In this document: positions 42,101 to 54,100 of the stretch, piece by piece
How the letters are laid out: each line of letters begins with the position of its first letter
How positions within the stretch are numbered: the first letter of the stretch is position 1
Source: Siphonodentalium dalli
Taxonomy: Eukaryota; Mollusca; Scaphopoda; Gadilida; Siphonodentaliidae
NCBI GenBank assembly: GCA_032622095.1
Contig: CP136063.1
Location: forward strand, 149,537,379 to 149,601,378
Direction of reading: 5' to 3'
DNA length: 64,000 bases
The notes under the pieces: generated by a model
The model's input: the letters and a program-made list of their open reading frames with translations, nothing else
Database searches by the model: none
What the model was told of the DNA's origin: nothing
Translations under genes and position numbers: made by a program

Positions 42101-45100
42101 GAGGTCCCCAGAGGGTGAATTTAGTGATGCTACCCTGCATAGCGGGCTAGCATCACCAAATTCACTCTCTGGGGACCTCATTCTGCTTGCACCTCAGCAG
42201 AATGAGGTCCCCAGAGGGTGAATTTGGTGATGCTAGCCCACTATGCGGGGTAGCATCACTAAATTCACCCTCTAGGGACCTCATTCTGCAAATGACAGGC
42301 ACACTATTTCAAGGCAAGGTAGTTACGATATTTCTAACTGTTAACCCTTCCATGACTGGAGCTTCCTGAAATTTTACGAAAACCCTGTGCCAATGCATTC
42401 TCTTTCATAGGTGAGTGTCCTATAGGGAGCCTTGACCTTGTAAGCGATTGCATTCTGTTATATATGCGAGACTCGCATATATAGGAGAATACATTGGAAC
42501 ATGATCTTTAATGCTGCTCCACCGCAGTTCCCATCATAAAATGGTTAATTGTAACCTTGAGTTTGCAAAACCTCTCTATTATATTTTACAGGGTGATGAT
42601 GAAATGTTTTGTGAAGAGGTTAGTTCTCTCATCCTGGAAAAGCTACAAGACTCAACAAAATATCTCTCAAGTAAGAAGTTACGTGTGGAAAGAACCGACC
42701 ACATTCTCAATGTAAGTGTGTAAACTATGGCAGTCCTTTGCCTGGAAGCTTTTCGGAATTATTCCATTTCATTTAGTCGGCTGTTGACGGATAATTACAT
42801 ATCTCCGTCAAAGTTATCTTTCCCACTGAACTATATGGTATATTCCCAATTTAACTAGGAAGGGTTAACAAACCCTTGAATTGAAAACGGTTCGAAAATT
42901 CTATGGTACAATTTATCATGGTTCATGACCTGCTGTAACATCCGACCACGTGATCTCCGATCCATCAAAACCAATTGCCCGGTCGATTCATTCTCTCTTT
43001 TTTCTAGTTCAGCTGGAAGGAACATCTCCTAAAATCGAAGCTAAGTGTTGACAGTTTTTTTGTATTATACAAACAACATTATTTCCTTTGATTATTATTG
43101 ATTGTGTGCAATTGACACAAAGACTATGCAAGCGGACTCGCGTTTTTTATGGCGTTTTAATATCGTTTTAATATCGGCGTTGTCAGTTCGTATGACTCGT
43201 TTTGTTTTAACGAAATTTTGTTTTCCATATTTTTAAACAGCCGATAAAAGTTAAAACATGGCATCTAAGAAGATTTGTCGCCGAAAGTCAGAATAATAGA
43301 TGCACATTTGGATATGATACGCTCATCATTTCTTTATAGCAAGAATCTATTGCATACAGGTGCGATTTATTCTATGGTCTGGGCGAGTAACATCTTGAGC
43401 CCCTAACAACACATCGCCAGTTCGGACGGATGGAAATCGGGATCAGGACGAGCGGTAGCTCCAACCCGAGGTGAAAAGGCTTTGGACATTCCTTTGGGGT
43501 CACCCATACATGCGCTCATGAGGGAGCTCAGAGAGTTGTTCAGGGTTCTATGATGCAGCCAAGCGTCACCGTAGCCGAGTGGTTATGCCATCGGACTGCA
43601 AACTTGGCGACATGGGATTGACCAAGCTGAGAGGTATTCAAAAGTTTTATTGTTCTCGGATTGTGCAGAGTTCAACTCCTTGCTTTATAAGTTGTTGCTT
43701 CTTTCAATGTGCCATCCAGCTCCTGCGAGGTCATGGTCATTGCTGGAATAGAGTGTCGCCTGTGTCTATAGTCTTCAGGAATATTCTTTGGATGATGGGT
43801 CAGTCATATCACTAAGGGCGGTAATGATACACTGGGTGACTATATGAATCATGACCGTTAATATTCCTGACTTTAATACCACCTATGGTTGACAAATACC
43901 CATATATAGGTATAACAAATTAGGGTCCTGCGAATTGGAGATTTTGATTGAATCGAATATCGAATCGAGTCTACATAATCGACTCGAATATCGAATCGAA
44001 TCATACCTGTGTGTTGCATTCTCAATTAGGCATTTAATGTTGATGATTAGATGATTTGAGAAACGTTCTATGAACTTCCATGAAATTCCATCATAACTTG
44101 TGTGGCGATCAACCGTCGTTCCCGATACTATTAACTTCAATTGAGAATATTGTTGAGAGAAAAAAAAAACAGATTAAAATGTCCACGCGGTCGTAACGAC
44201 GATTAGATATATAACCACTAAACAGATTATCGGAATTAAAATCACGCGCAATTTGTATAGTTTGCATGTACATGCACAATTGCAAATCGGCACTCGGAAA
44301 CACCCGTTTTTATAAACTTGATGATGCAACAACAGTCGCACGGTAGCCTGTTTATGTAGTGCTGGATGCTTAGATGTCTTGTTGTCCCAGACGCTTGCGA
44401 TTTATATACCACGTTGCATTCATCACATGTGTAAGTTTCTGCACTACATGCAGCTTTTATCAAGTTTTGTCAAGTTTCAAGAAACGCTCCGAAACTGAAA
44501 GTCAACTTCAAAAGAAAACACCGCCACACGCTCTCTTCGACGCCGGGAGCACGTGTTGTTTACATTCTCGGCGATATTACAGAACGAATGTCGACCGCGA
44601 CGAATGCGGAGGATGGGAAAGATACATTTATTTTTTATTGTTAAATACACTTATTAAGTAACATATATCAACATACCATGCATAAAATCATCTGGCCAAT
44701 ATCCATTTGTATTCATACTTCGTTCGAACGACGAATCACTAGAAAAGGGGTTAGCGGTGTACTCCATTGGTACCTCGTGTGCGCAGTTTTAGACAAAACG
44801 GGAAAAGTTGCGTGCGGCGATCTGAATAAACTGATGTTTTTGTTGTACATTTTGAAAAAGTAGAATTACACCACAAAACTGGATCGAGATATCCATGGTA
44901 ACTCGAGTAATGACCAATCTGGACAATGCTTTTAAGCATCTCATCACTATTATAATTTACGCGTGTCGTCGGTCCATATCGGCGATATCTGAGCTTTTGG
45001 CTACCATGTTCAAAGCTAGAATTCAGATGTATTTAGTCGTCCTATAGTGGCTAATTACTGGCTATACTTATATTTAATAGCATGCGAACATTCGCGATTT

Positions 45101-48100
45101 ACAATAAGAATTATAAGGTGCATATATTCATAATTTTCGGGAATTATATGGCACAGAAACAGCGAAGATCGACGTGTGCACTTGTCCGTAAACAGCTTAC
45201 TTTTTTGTCAGTGTATATTCGAAATTTCGAGTTAGAAATTTTGAATCGAATTCGAATCGAATTTGACTTTCGAATCGAATCTCGAATCAAATATTCGCAG
45301 GACCCTATAAAAAATATCTTGTAAATATGGTACATGTGGGTTATATATTTTACGAGGGTGCATCCGCATATTTTTATCTGCATGTTGCATTCAATTCTAC
45401 CCTAAAATTCAGTTTCGTAGTTAATAATAAATATATGAGTCCTAGGGCTGCAACGGTACACTTGGTCACGATACGATACGAATCACAATACATGATCAGC
45501 GATACGATACATATCATGATACCATAAATTAGTGTTTCCAAATGAATACCTCCTGAATTATCAGAAACATCATGTTTATAGCTGGAGGTAGAGTTCATTT
45601 TAAACAAAAATGAGTTCATTTTAAACTAAAATGGAGTTTAATTGTTGGCTAGATGAGTCAAATATACATAGCATACATGTAAACTTGTGAGATAATTGCA
45701 GGTTTTTTTTTGTTTTTTTTTACACTAGCTGATCTTCAGACATTACTTGATTTCCTGTGTCGCGATACACATGACACGATTCGATACACGTATCGTTTGA
45801 AAGGGTATCATGTTACATTGAATTCACGATGAATCGTTGCAGCCCTAATGACTCCATTATAGTATACTATACATATGCTCATCTTCAGAACGCAACTGAT
45901 TTCCTCTCATCACGATTCACATTACTCAATGCAATGCACATTCTCATAATCAGGAAGTTATCCGTGATCAGCCTGTTGGGATGACTATTGGATTTAATTA
46001 CATGATTATGTGACATCGTCTCGGCAGTCAGGGGCGCCGGAAGCATCCAAGGGTAGGGGGGCAGAGCCTACAAAAAGGGCACTTTTCCGCAAAAAAGGGC
46101 ATTTTCTCCGCAAACTCGGGAAAATAACCATAAATTCATTGTGGCAAAAATCCCTATTTTAATGGTATTTGTCGGTTTTTATGGCCGTTTTGTGATAAAA
46201 TTGACAAAAAATTAATATTCCTTGTGAAATTGGTGGTATTTGGACCAAAAAAGTCACATTTTGCTGTAAAAACATGAGATTAAACACACAAAAAGCATTT
46301 TCTGTCGCCAGAAAAAGGGCAAGTCCTGCCCCCGCTCGCCCCCCTTGGTCAAGGGCAGGGGGGTCAGCTGCCTCCTCTGCCCCCCCCCCTCTTCCGGCGC
46401 CCCTGTCGGCAGTTGAAGTGAGGTCTATATCAGCCATTCCGCTCAGGCTTAATGGGCGACACAGCGGTCAGATTCTGTGATATCGGCCTTTGGTTCTAAT
46501 ACGTAATTCTTCTTATTGGCAATGTTGTCAGTACACAATGGTTTTGTTTTTTTGGATAATGCTTGGTTCGCATAGTGGACTCATTTAATATTCAAAGCAA
46601 GGTCCATTGCTGACTCTGAGATCGCCACTGCAGGATAATGTTGTGCACACTTCATACAGACTGAAGAATATCCTTGCCAGATACTTCCCCTCGTGCGCGA
46701 TATTCACTAGCATTTGGTGTCGGATGCCAGATCATATGATCCGCCCACGAGATTCGCACTTCAGGCAATGGTTATTTCAAGAACAAGGTGCAATCGGAGG
46801 GACACCCCATCCGTCCCAGAATGGGTACCTTGAACCATCGACCCGTCGGAGGTCAGTCAGAAAAGCAAGAATGGTTGTGAGGCCCACTGCGCCTGGGTCT
46901 CTGTATTTCTCTAAATCCAACCTGCCATCTGTTTCTGCTGGTTTTGGGCTGGTGCCACAATCATGGTGATGTTTCCTGTGATTTCTCAGTTGGGTTTAAC
47001 TTTGGAGCGGGCCGGTATTTCAACATTGAATATCGTCAGGTTGGAAATGGAAAGCCTTATTGAAATCGTGACACATATCAACGCCAGGCTCCAAATGCAT
47101 TTACTTTTGTGAGCATCGATTGCTGAATCAAGTTAGTCATACAGCACTGAACTTTGAAAAGTTTCGCGAGAATCATTACGAGAATAGTTTTGGTGATTCT
47201 CATTGAATCTCAAGGCTTGCAACCACTTGTTGAATACTTTAGCGGACAGTTGATTAGAAGTAGCCTTTCTCGGTCACTCTGATTTCTTCTCGTCCCATTC
47301 TGTTATCTTCTTCTCAATGACAAGAGACACATTGACAGCGACGCTTGTATTTTGGGGCTTCATTTAGTCCAATAAATTGTTGAATGACTGCTTATGGTCC
47401 ATAATTTTCAATGATTCATTAGGATTCTCTTGTTTCGTATTCAATGGTTCATTACAAATGTTCCGTAATTGTTTGTATGCGCGAGCTAGTGTCCACGCGC
47501 TAGTGTCTCCATTGGTAATCACGGCAGTCATCCGGACTCCGTAAGCCTGTAATTCGCTCAATGTTGTGGCTAACTCAGGAAGGCAGGGACTTACTTGACG
47601 GGACACATGCCAATGAGGTCATTCCACGAATAGATTATTCCTTTACTTCCTGGTTATATATGGTCAACGCAACGTTAACGTTTTCTTTTTAGTAAACGTT
47701 AAACACTAATACTACACGGCCCTATTTGAATCTCCATTAGTGGATCATCTTGGCACATTTGATTCTTTTGGCGCTTTCCAAAAACAGCATTGTAGTGTGC
47801 TCTGTCATCAAAGGGACTCTAGGTTTCATACAAATTTACTTTTTGTTCCGAATTACATGAATGGTTCCCTATATGTAGGATTATGTCAGTATTCTATCCA
47901 TTCGACTTCTACCGGCTATCTTACAGGATTGGGGCAATCAACTATTTCGGCGCGAATCTCTTTCCGGTCACTAGGTTCCCTATATGTAGGATTATGTCAG
48001 TATTCTATCCATTCGACGTCTTCCGGCTATCTTACAGGGTTGGAGCAATCAACTATTTCAGCGCGAATCTCTTTCCGGTCACTAGTACAGATTATCGGTC

Positions 48101-51100
48101 CATGATATATCAATCCTTATAGACAATGGCATATCTTGGATTAGTGGGTGTCTGGGCCCTTTTTGAGCTTGCAGCTGTTTTTTCATCGGGCTAGAACTCG
48201 TACTAGGACACTGCCCTCCTCAAGAATTGACTTTCGGATTGGTTCTATTGTTTTTATCGGGGTCTCCTTTATAATTTGAGGCCTTTGCCTCTGGTTGTTT
48301 CTTCATGTCTCTTATAAGGATGTTTTTTCCTTATTGTCTTGGTCTGCACATGGGTTAGCCCGTTTAATGCATTATTGCGAAATCCCCCTCAATTTTCATT
48401 ATCTATTCCATCAGGAAATAGATATTTCTTCCCTTCCGGGGGGATAAACAATGTTTATCTACTTTATTGGCAGGTCCTTCAATCCAAGTCACCACTATTT
48501 GTTTAGTTTGGGCCCTCTGGTAGCTGGCCAACATGTATTAGTCTTATGGTGTAATTACATACATTGGCTTATGGTGATATTGTACATATTGTAGGTTATC
48601 AGGTCAATACAGTTCTTTGATTGAGGTGCATAGGAGTGTTTATCTTTCCTCGTGGCCTCGACCTGCCAGATAATTCTATATTGTACCATATAGTTCAGTG
48701 AGCAAGATAACATTGACGGATTTACAATATTTTTCAAAATAAGTAAAATATATATCTCCTAGAAGTATCTTGCCCACTGAACTCTGAGCTCCCTCCCAGG
48801 GTTTCGCACCCACCCTGCTCAGGAGGAATGTCCTAATGGGGAAAAAAGAGAGAATGAATCGACCGGGCAATTGGTTTTGATGAATCGGAGATCACGTGGT
48901 CAGATGTTACAGCAGGTCATGAACCATGATAAAATGTACCATAGAATTTTCGTACCATTTTCAATTCAGGGGTTTGTTAACCCTTCCTAGTTAAATTGGG
49001 AATATACCATATAGTTCAGTGGGCAAGATACTTCTAGGAGATATATATTTTACTTATTTTGAAAAATATTGAATTATTAGCCAGTCTTATCAATATTAGA
49101 GGCTTCCATCACATAACCCACAAATTTCATCTTTGGATCCCACCAGATGGAATTTGAGTATTAATTATTGAGTACTAATGTTTCTATTAAAGATGGTGTA
49201 CCTCTTCCCAGAACTTTCTATGTTGATCCAAGGCTATAAAGTATTAATCTTGATCCAGAAGGAGCTGTTTTTTCACAAACTAACTTTGAGTGAAATTGTT
49301 ACTATTTTTAGAATGTTGCAACATTTTTTGCTCAAGTCAAGTTTGAGCTACTGCCATGGGTTGGTGTCCGCTGTCCGTGATCCATCAACAATATCCTTTG
49401 GCCCACCCTACAGGCCACTTCCCTCATCCAATCATAACCAAACTTCATATGGATCTTCGGAGTGATCTCTAGATGGGAGCCATCGATTTATTCCAACACA
49501 TTTTCGTAAAAAATATATGGCCACCAGCAGGCATCTTGAATTTCAAATTTGAATCCATCTGCACACCCTGCAGCCCACATTTTTTGCCGAAATCTTTTGA
49601 AATCACCTATCGAAATTGAATGGCACCAATCTTGGATTTTACTCTTTTTATGACCAATTTATTCAGTACAGCCTACAGGCCACATCCCTCATCTGATTGT
49701 CTCCAAACTTCATCTGGATCTTCGGAGTAACCACTAAATAGGAGCCACCATTTTTTTTCTAATTTCCTTGAAAAACATGGCAGCCATGTTTCATTTCAAA
49801 TTTGTATCCATCGGCACACCCTGCATTTATCGGAGAAATATTTTTAAAATTTACAGGCATGTCTCAAATCAGCTAGATGGGAGCCATCAATTTTTTCCAA
49901 ACGTTAAAAAAACTAGCAACCATCTTGGATTTCAAATTTGAAACAATCACCACAGTCTACAGCCTGCATTTATCGGAGAAATGTTTTTAAAATTTACAGC
50001 CATGTTTAGGATCAACTCTAGATGGGAGCTAGAAAATTTGAACAATATTTGATGCAAAACATGGCGGCCAGAAGCCATCTTGAATTTTACTATTTTCATG
50101 ACTAAATCCTGCAGTATACCATACAGACAAAATCCCTCATCCGTGCCTCACCAAATGTCATTAGGATCTTCAGGGCTATCACTAGATGGAGATATCATAT
50201 TTTGACAAAATTTTAAATGGCAGCCATGTTGAATTTTACTCTTCGCATGACTAAGTACTTCGGCATGCCATACAGTTAACATTTTTCATCCAATTTATCC
50301 CAAACTTCATATGACTCTTTTGGGTAAACCTCTAGATTTTCTTTCCTCATTGCTATTCATCTCATTAACATTTTATGCATAACATTTTCCAAATGATCCC
50401 CTCTCCAAGTTGAGCTACAGTGTCATTAACACTCTCATTTTAAGACACTTTTAAGTGAAATATATGCAACATGAGATGTTTCTCCTGTGGTTTTTAGCTC
50501 ACCTGAGACGAAGTCTCCGGTGGAGCTATAGTCATCACTCCTCGTCCGTCGTCCGTCCGTCCGTCCGTCTGTCCGTCCATCCGTCCGTCAACAATTCTTT
50601 GAACATCTTCTTCTAAAGTTCCATTGGACCGAATTGGTTCATATTTGGTGTGGATGTTCCCTAGGTGACTCTCATTCAGATTTGTTCAAATGAGGTCACT
50701 GGGTCAAATAGTTGCGAAAGCAGGGCCACAACTCTATTCCTTCATAGTAATTCTTAGAACAACTTCTTTTCCAGAACCATAAGGCCTAATGGGTTCGTAT
50801 TTGGTGTGGATGTTCCCTAGGTGACTCACATCCAGATTTGTTCAAATGAGGTCACCAGGTCGATTAGTTGAGAAACCAGGACCATAACTCATAGTAATTC
50901 TTATAAGACTTCTTCTCAATAAATATTGGGCCGATTTAGGTTATATTTCGTACGGAGGGACCTTGGTTGATTGGGGTTCAGATTTGTTTAAATGGGGTCA
51001 CTGGGTCAAATAGGGGCAGAGCCAGGGACATAACTCTAAAAACAAAAAAATTACATTTTTGCATTTTGACCTTTAATTTTTGTTTAGGACACATCACAGC

Positions 51101-54100
51101 CTCATATTTCTTACCTAGATTTTTCTTAGCATGTTCTTCATCTGTATGGATTTTGGTATTGTTTATTTAACCCCTTCCACTCTTGTTTTGATATAGAATT
51201 CATCCAAGACAGGATTACTCAAACATTTTTCATCTGATCAACACCAAATTTAGTATATGACACTTATATACAGATCAAGTTAAAATATGGGTTTGATCCG
51301 ATATATTTTAACAGAGTTATGGCCATAATTCCCCAAAAAATAATAAAAAATTCAGGAACTCCTTGATCAATTTATGTAGCTATAGGCAGAGTCCCCAGGG
51401 AGTGTATTCATGTCATTCATAATTTAAATGAGATTAATGGTGTTATCAATGAAGCACCCTTGTTGTTTACATTATCACTCAGTGGTCATTAAAATCAGAT
51501 TAATTTCATTTTCTCCAAGAGTGTCTGGCATTTTTAGAATGAGGTTCCCAGAGGGTGAATTCATGTTGCCCCACACAGCAGGCTAGCATAACCAAATACA
51601 CCCTCTGAGAACCTTATTCTACTTAGGCCTCATCTTCTGGGAAGTATCTAGAGTCTCAAGATCTCATTCTGCTTAGGCCTCATCTTCTGGGAAGTATCTG
51701 TAGTATCAAATTTACATTGTTGTTAGTTAAATTTCCCTTCTAGGAAGTTTCTGTATCCCTTAATTTGCAGAAGATAAAATTCATGATTGAGGTGCCCAAT
51801 GGGTGAACATCACCAATTTCAACTGGGGAACTTCAATCTTATTCTAGGTCTTCCATAGCAGTTGAGGGCCTTATCAGAATGAGGTCCCCAGAGGGTGAAT
51901 TTAGTGATACTAGCCCGCTGTGCAGGATAGCGTCACTAAATTCACCCTCTGGGGACCTCATTCTGCAAATAACAGACTATCTTAAGGCTTGATTGTATAA
52001 TACAGTGTGTTGCTTGAGGCCAGACATGCACAATGTAGGAACAGACATGCTTTTAGTAATGCTATCCCACACAGCGGGCTAGCATCACCAAATTCACCAT
52101 TTGGAGACCTCATTCTGCTTAGGCCTCATCTTCTGGGAAGTATCTATATTATCAAATTTACATTGTTGTTAGTTAAATTTCCCTTCTAGGAAGTTTCTAT
52201 ATCCCCTAATTTGCAGAAGATAAAATTCATAATTGAGGGGCCCAATGGGTGAACATCACCAACTTCAACTGGAGAAATTCAATTTTATTCTAGGTCTTCC
52301 ATAGCAGTTGAGGGCCTTATCAGAATGAGGTCCCCAGAGGGTGAATTTAGCGTCACTAAATTCACCCTCTGGGGACCTCATTCTGCAAATGACAGACACA
52401 CTATCACACTATTTCAAGGCTTGTTGTATAATACATTGTGTTGCTTGAGGCCAGGCATGCACAATGTAGGAACAGACACGCTTTTTGTGATGCTATCCCG
52501 CACAGCAGGCTAGCATCACCAAATTCACCCTCTGGCGACCTCATTCTGCTTAGGCCTCATCTTCTGGGAAGTATCTATAGTATCAAATTTACATTGTTGT
52601 TAGTTAAATTTCCCTTCTAGGAAGTTTCTATATCCCCTAATTTGCAGAAGATAAAATTCATAAATGAGGTGCCCAATGGGTGAATATCACCAACTTCAAA
52701 TGGGGAACTTAATTTTTATCCTTATCAGATTTGTGAAAATGGGATCACAAAGTCAAATAAGGGCAGAGCAAGAGACTTAACTATTTCACTACATAGTAAT
52801 TCTTAAAATATGTTTGCAAGAACTAGTTGGCTTATATAGAATGGAATGTTCTTCCTTGACTGCAATTCAGATTTTTTGAATGGGGTCACCTGGTCAAATA
52901 GGGGCCAAGCGAAGGACAGTTTCCCTCTTAATATGCTTCCTTCACAAGGACCATCAGGTCTATTTGACTGATATTTATGATATGTATGAAGGGTTTTTTG
53001 GTGTCTGGGATTCAAATTTATTCAGATGAGGTCACCAGGTTAAATAGGGTGGGACCAGGGACATAACTATATGTCTCTATAGTAATTCTTAAAATGTCTT
53101 CTTAAGAGAGTTTGGACTATTTAGCTTACATATAGTATGGAGGAATCAGGAGGATCCTTTAGTGACTGAGCTTCAGATTTGTTAAAATGAGGTCAACCTG
53201 TCAAGAAATGACAGGCTATGGGGAGTTAACACTTTTGTGTCCAATAAAATCATCGAAATACCAAATTCATTAAAACATCTACCTTGGAACCACCTGACTG
53301 ATTGGTCTGACATACATGTATTGTGTTTTGGGTCCATGGATAATTGGGCTTCAAACATGTTTAAATGGTTTTAGAAAAAGGCGCTTGTGAGATTGGAAAT
53401 TTCCAACAATTGAGAAAGTTTGAGGTGTCGGTTGTGAAATTCCAACCTAAGACTTGGGAGTCTGGATCCCGGTCGGGAGGGGACTTGTTGAACTGGAGGA
53501 CGGGGGTGATCAGTAGTGTACAGTTGGCAATTTCAAGGTGGATTTTTACCAAGCTACATACTTGAAGTGTCTCTAGCCACATATCCTGTTTAAATCTACT
53601 TCTTTTAAAGTGGTTATGAAAAGTGCTGACTGTTTTGGTCTCCAGAGTCCCAGTCTTATCAGTCTTTGCAGTCTGGTGAGCGACCCCACAGTCATTGACT
53701 GTCTTGTTTGTTTTGTTTTTGGTTTTTATTTAGTTTTTGGCAAGTTTGAAAATAATGATAGAAATATGAAGGGACTTTTCAAAGAAATTTTTGTTGTTGT
53801 TTTTGTTGGAAGTGTTGTCAGAAAGAGAAAGAACACCTTTTTAAGTTTATAAGGTTACAACCTTGATAATGTCATCAAATTACTGGATTTTGCATTTTTA
53901 AGGACTGTCAAACCTGTTATTGTATTCTATAGATTTCTTCATCACAAATCAAGATGCTGAGTTGAAAGTTTGCAGCTCTAGATGTTGTTACACTAGTTAG
54001 TCATGCCTAGCAGCCATACATGAACATTTTTATATTTAGACAGTAATTTTGACAGAAATGAGTATTTGATCATGTTTATTGTACCAGGGTCTGTAGATAG

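Larger units (their letters stand above)
42797..49069. mobile_element. DIRS-like element copy B (6.3 kb with nested inserts)
   Basis: The left terminus (CATATCTCCGTCAAAGTTAT, CCACTGAACTATATGGTATA, then TTAACTAGGAAGGGTTAAC) is inverted at the right terminus (GTTAACCCTTCCTAGTTAA ... GGGCAAGATACTTC ... GAAAAATAT to 49069). The internal complementary region is 48680-48790: complement of the left end (ATAGTTCAGTGAGCAAG) then, from 48727, complement of the right end. It is the same family as copy A. Removing three nested hAT-like elements leaves about 4.1 kb, in the size range of DIRS elements. Coding capacity is eroded: short frames at 46607-46969 (+), 47364-47606 (-) and 47740-48105 (+) are relics, the first and last sharing sequence with copy A. 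A 111-bp tandem duplication lies at 47863-48085. Confidence 0.77.

Noticed and set aside
43562-43620. Functional tRNA gene
   Set aside because: The A box is good, but the acceptor and T arms do not pair and the B box lies too far away.
46274-46480. Proline/alanine-rich open frame
   Set aside because: It lies mostly inside a hAT-like MITE whose right half is a C-rich stretch, so it reflects composition.
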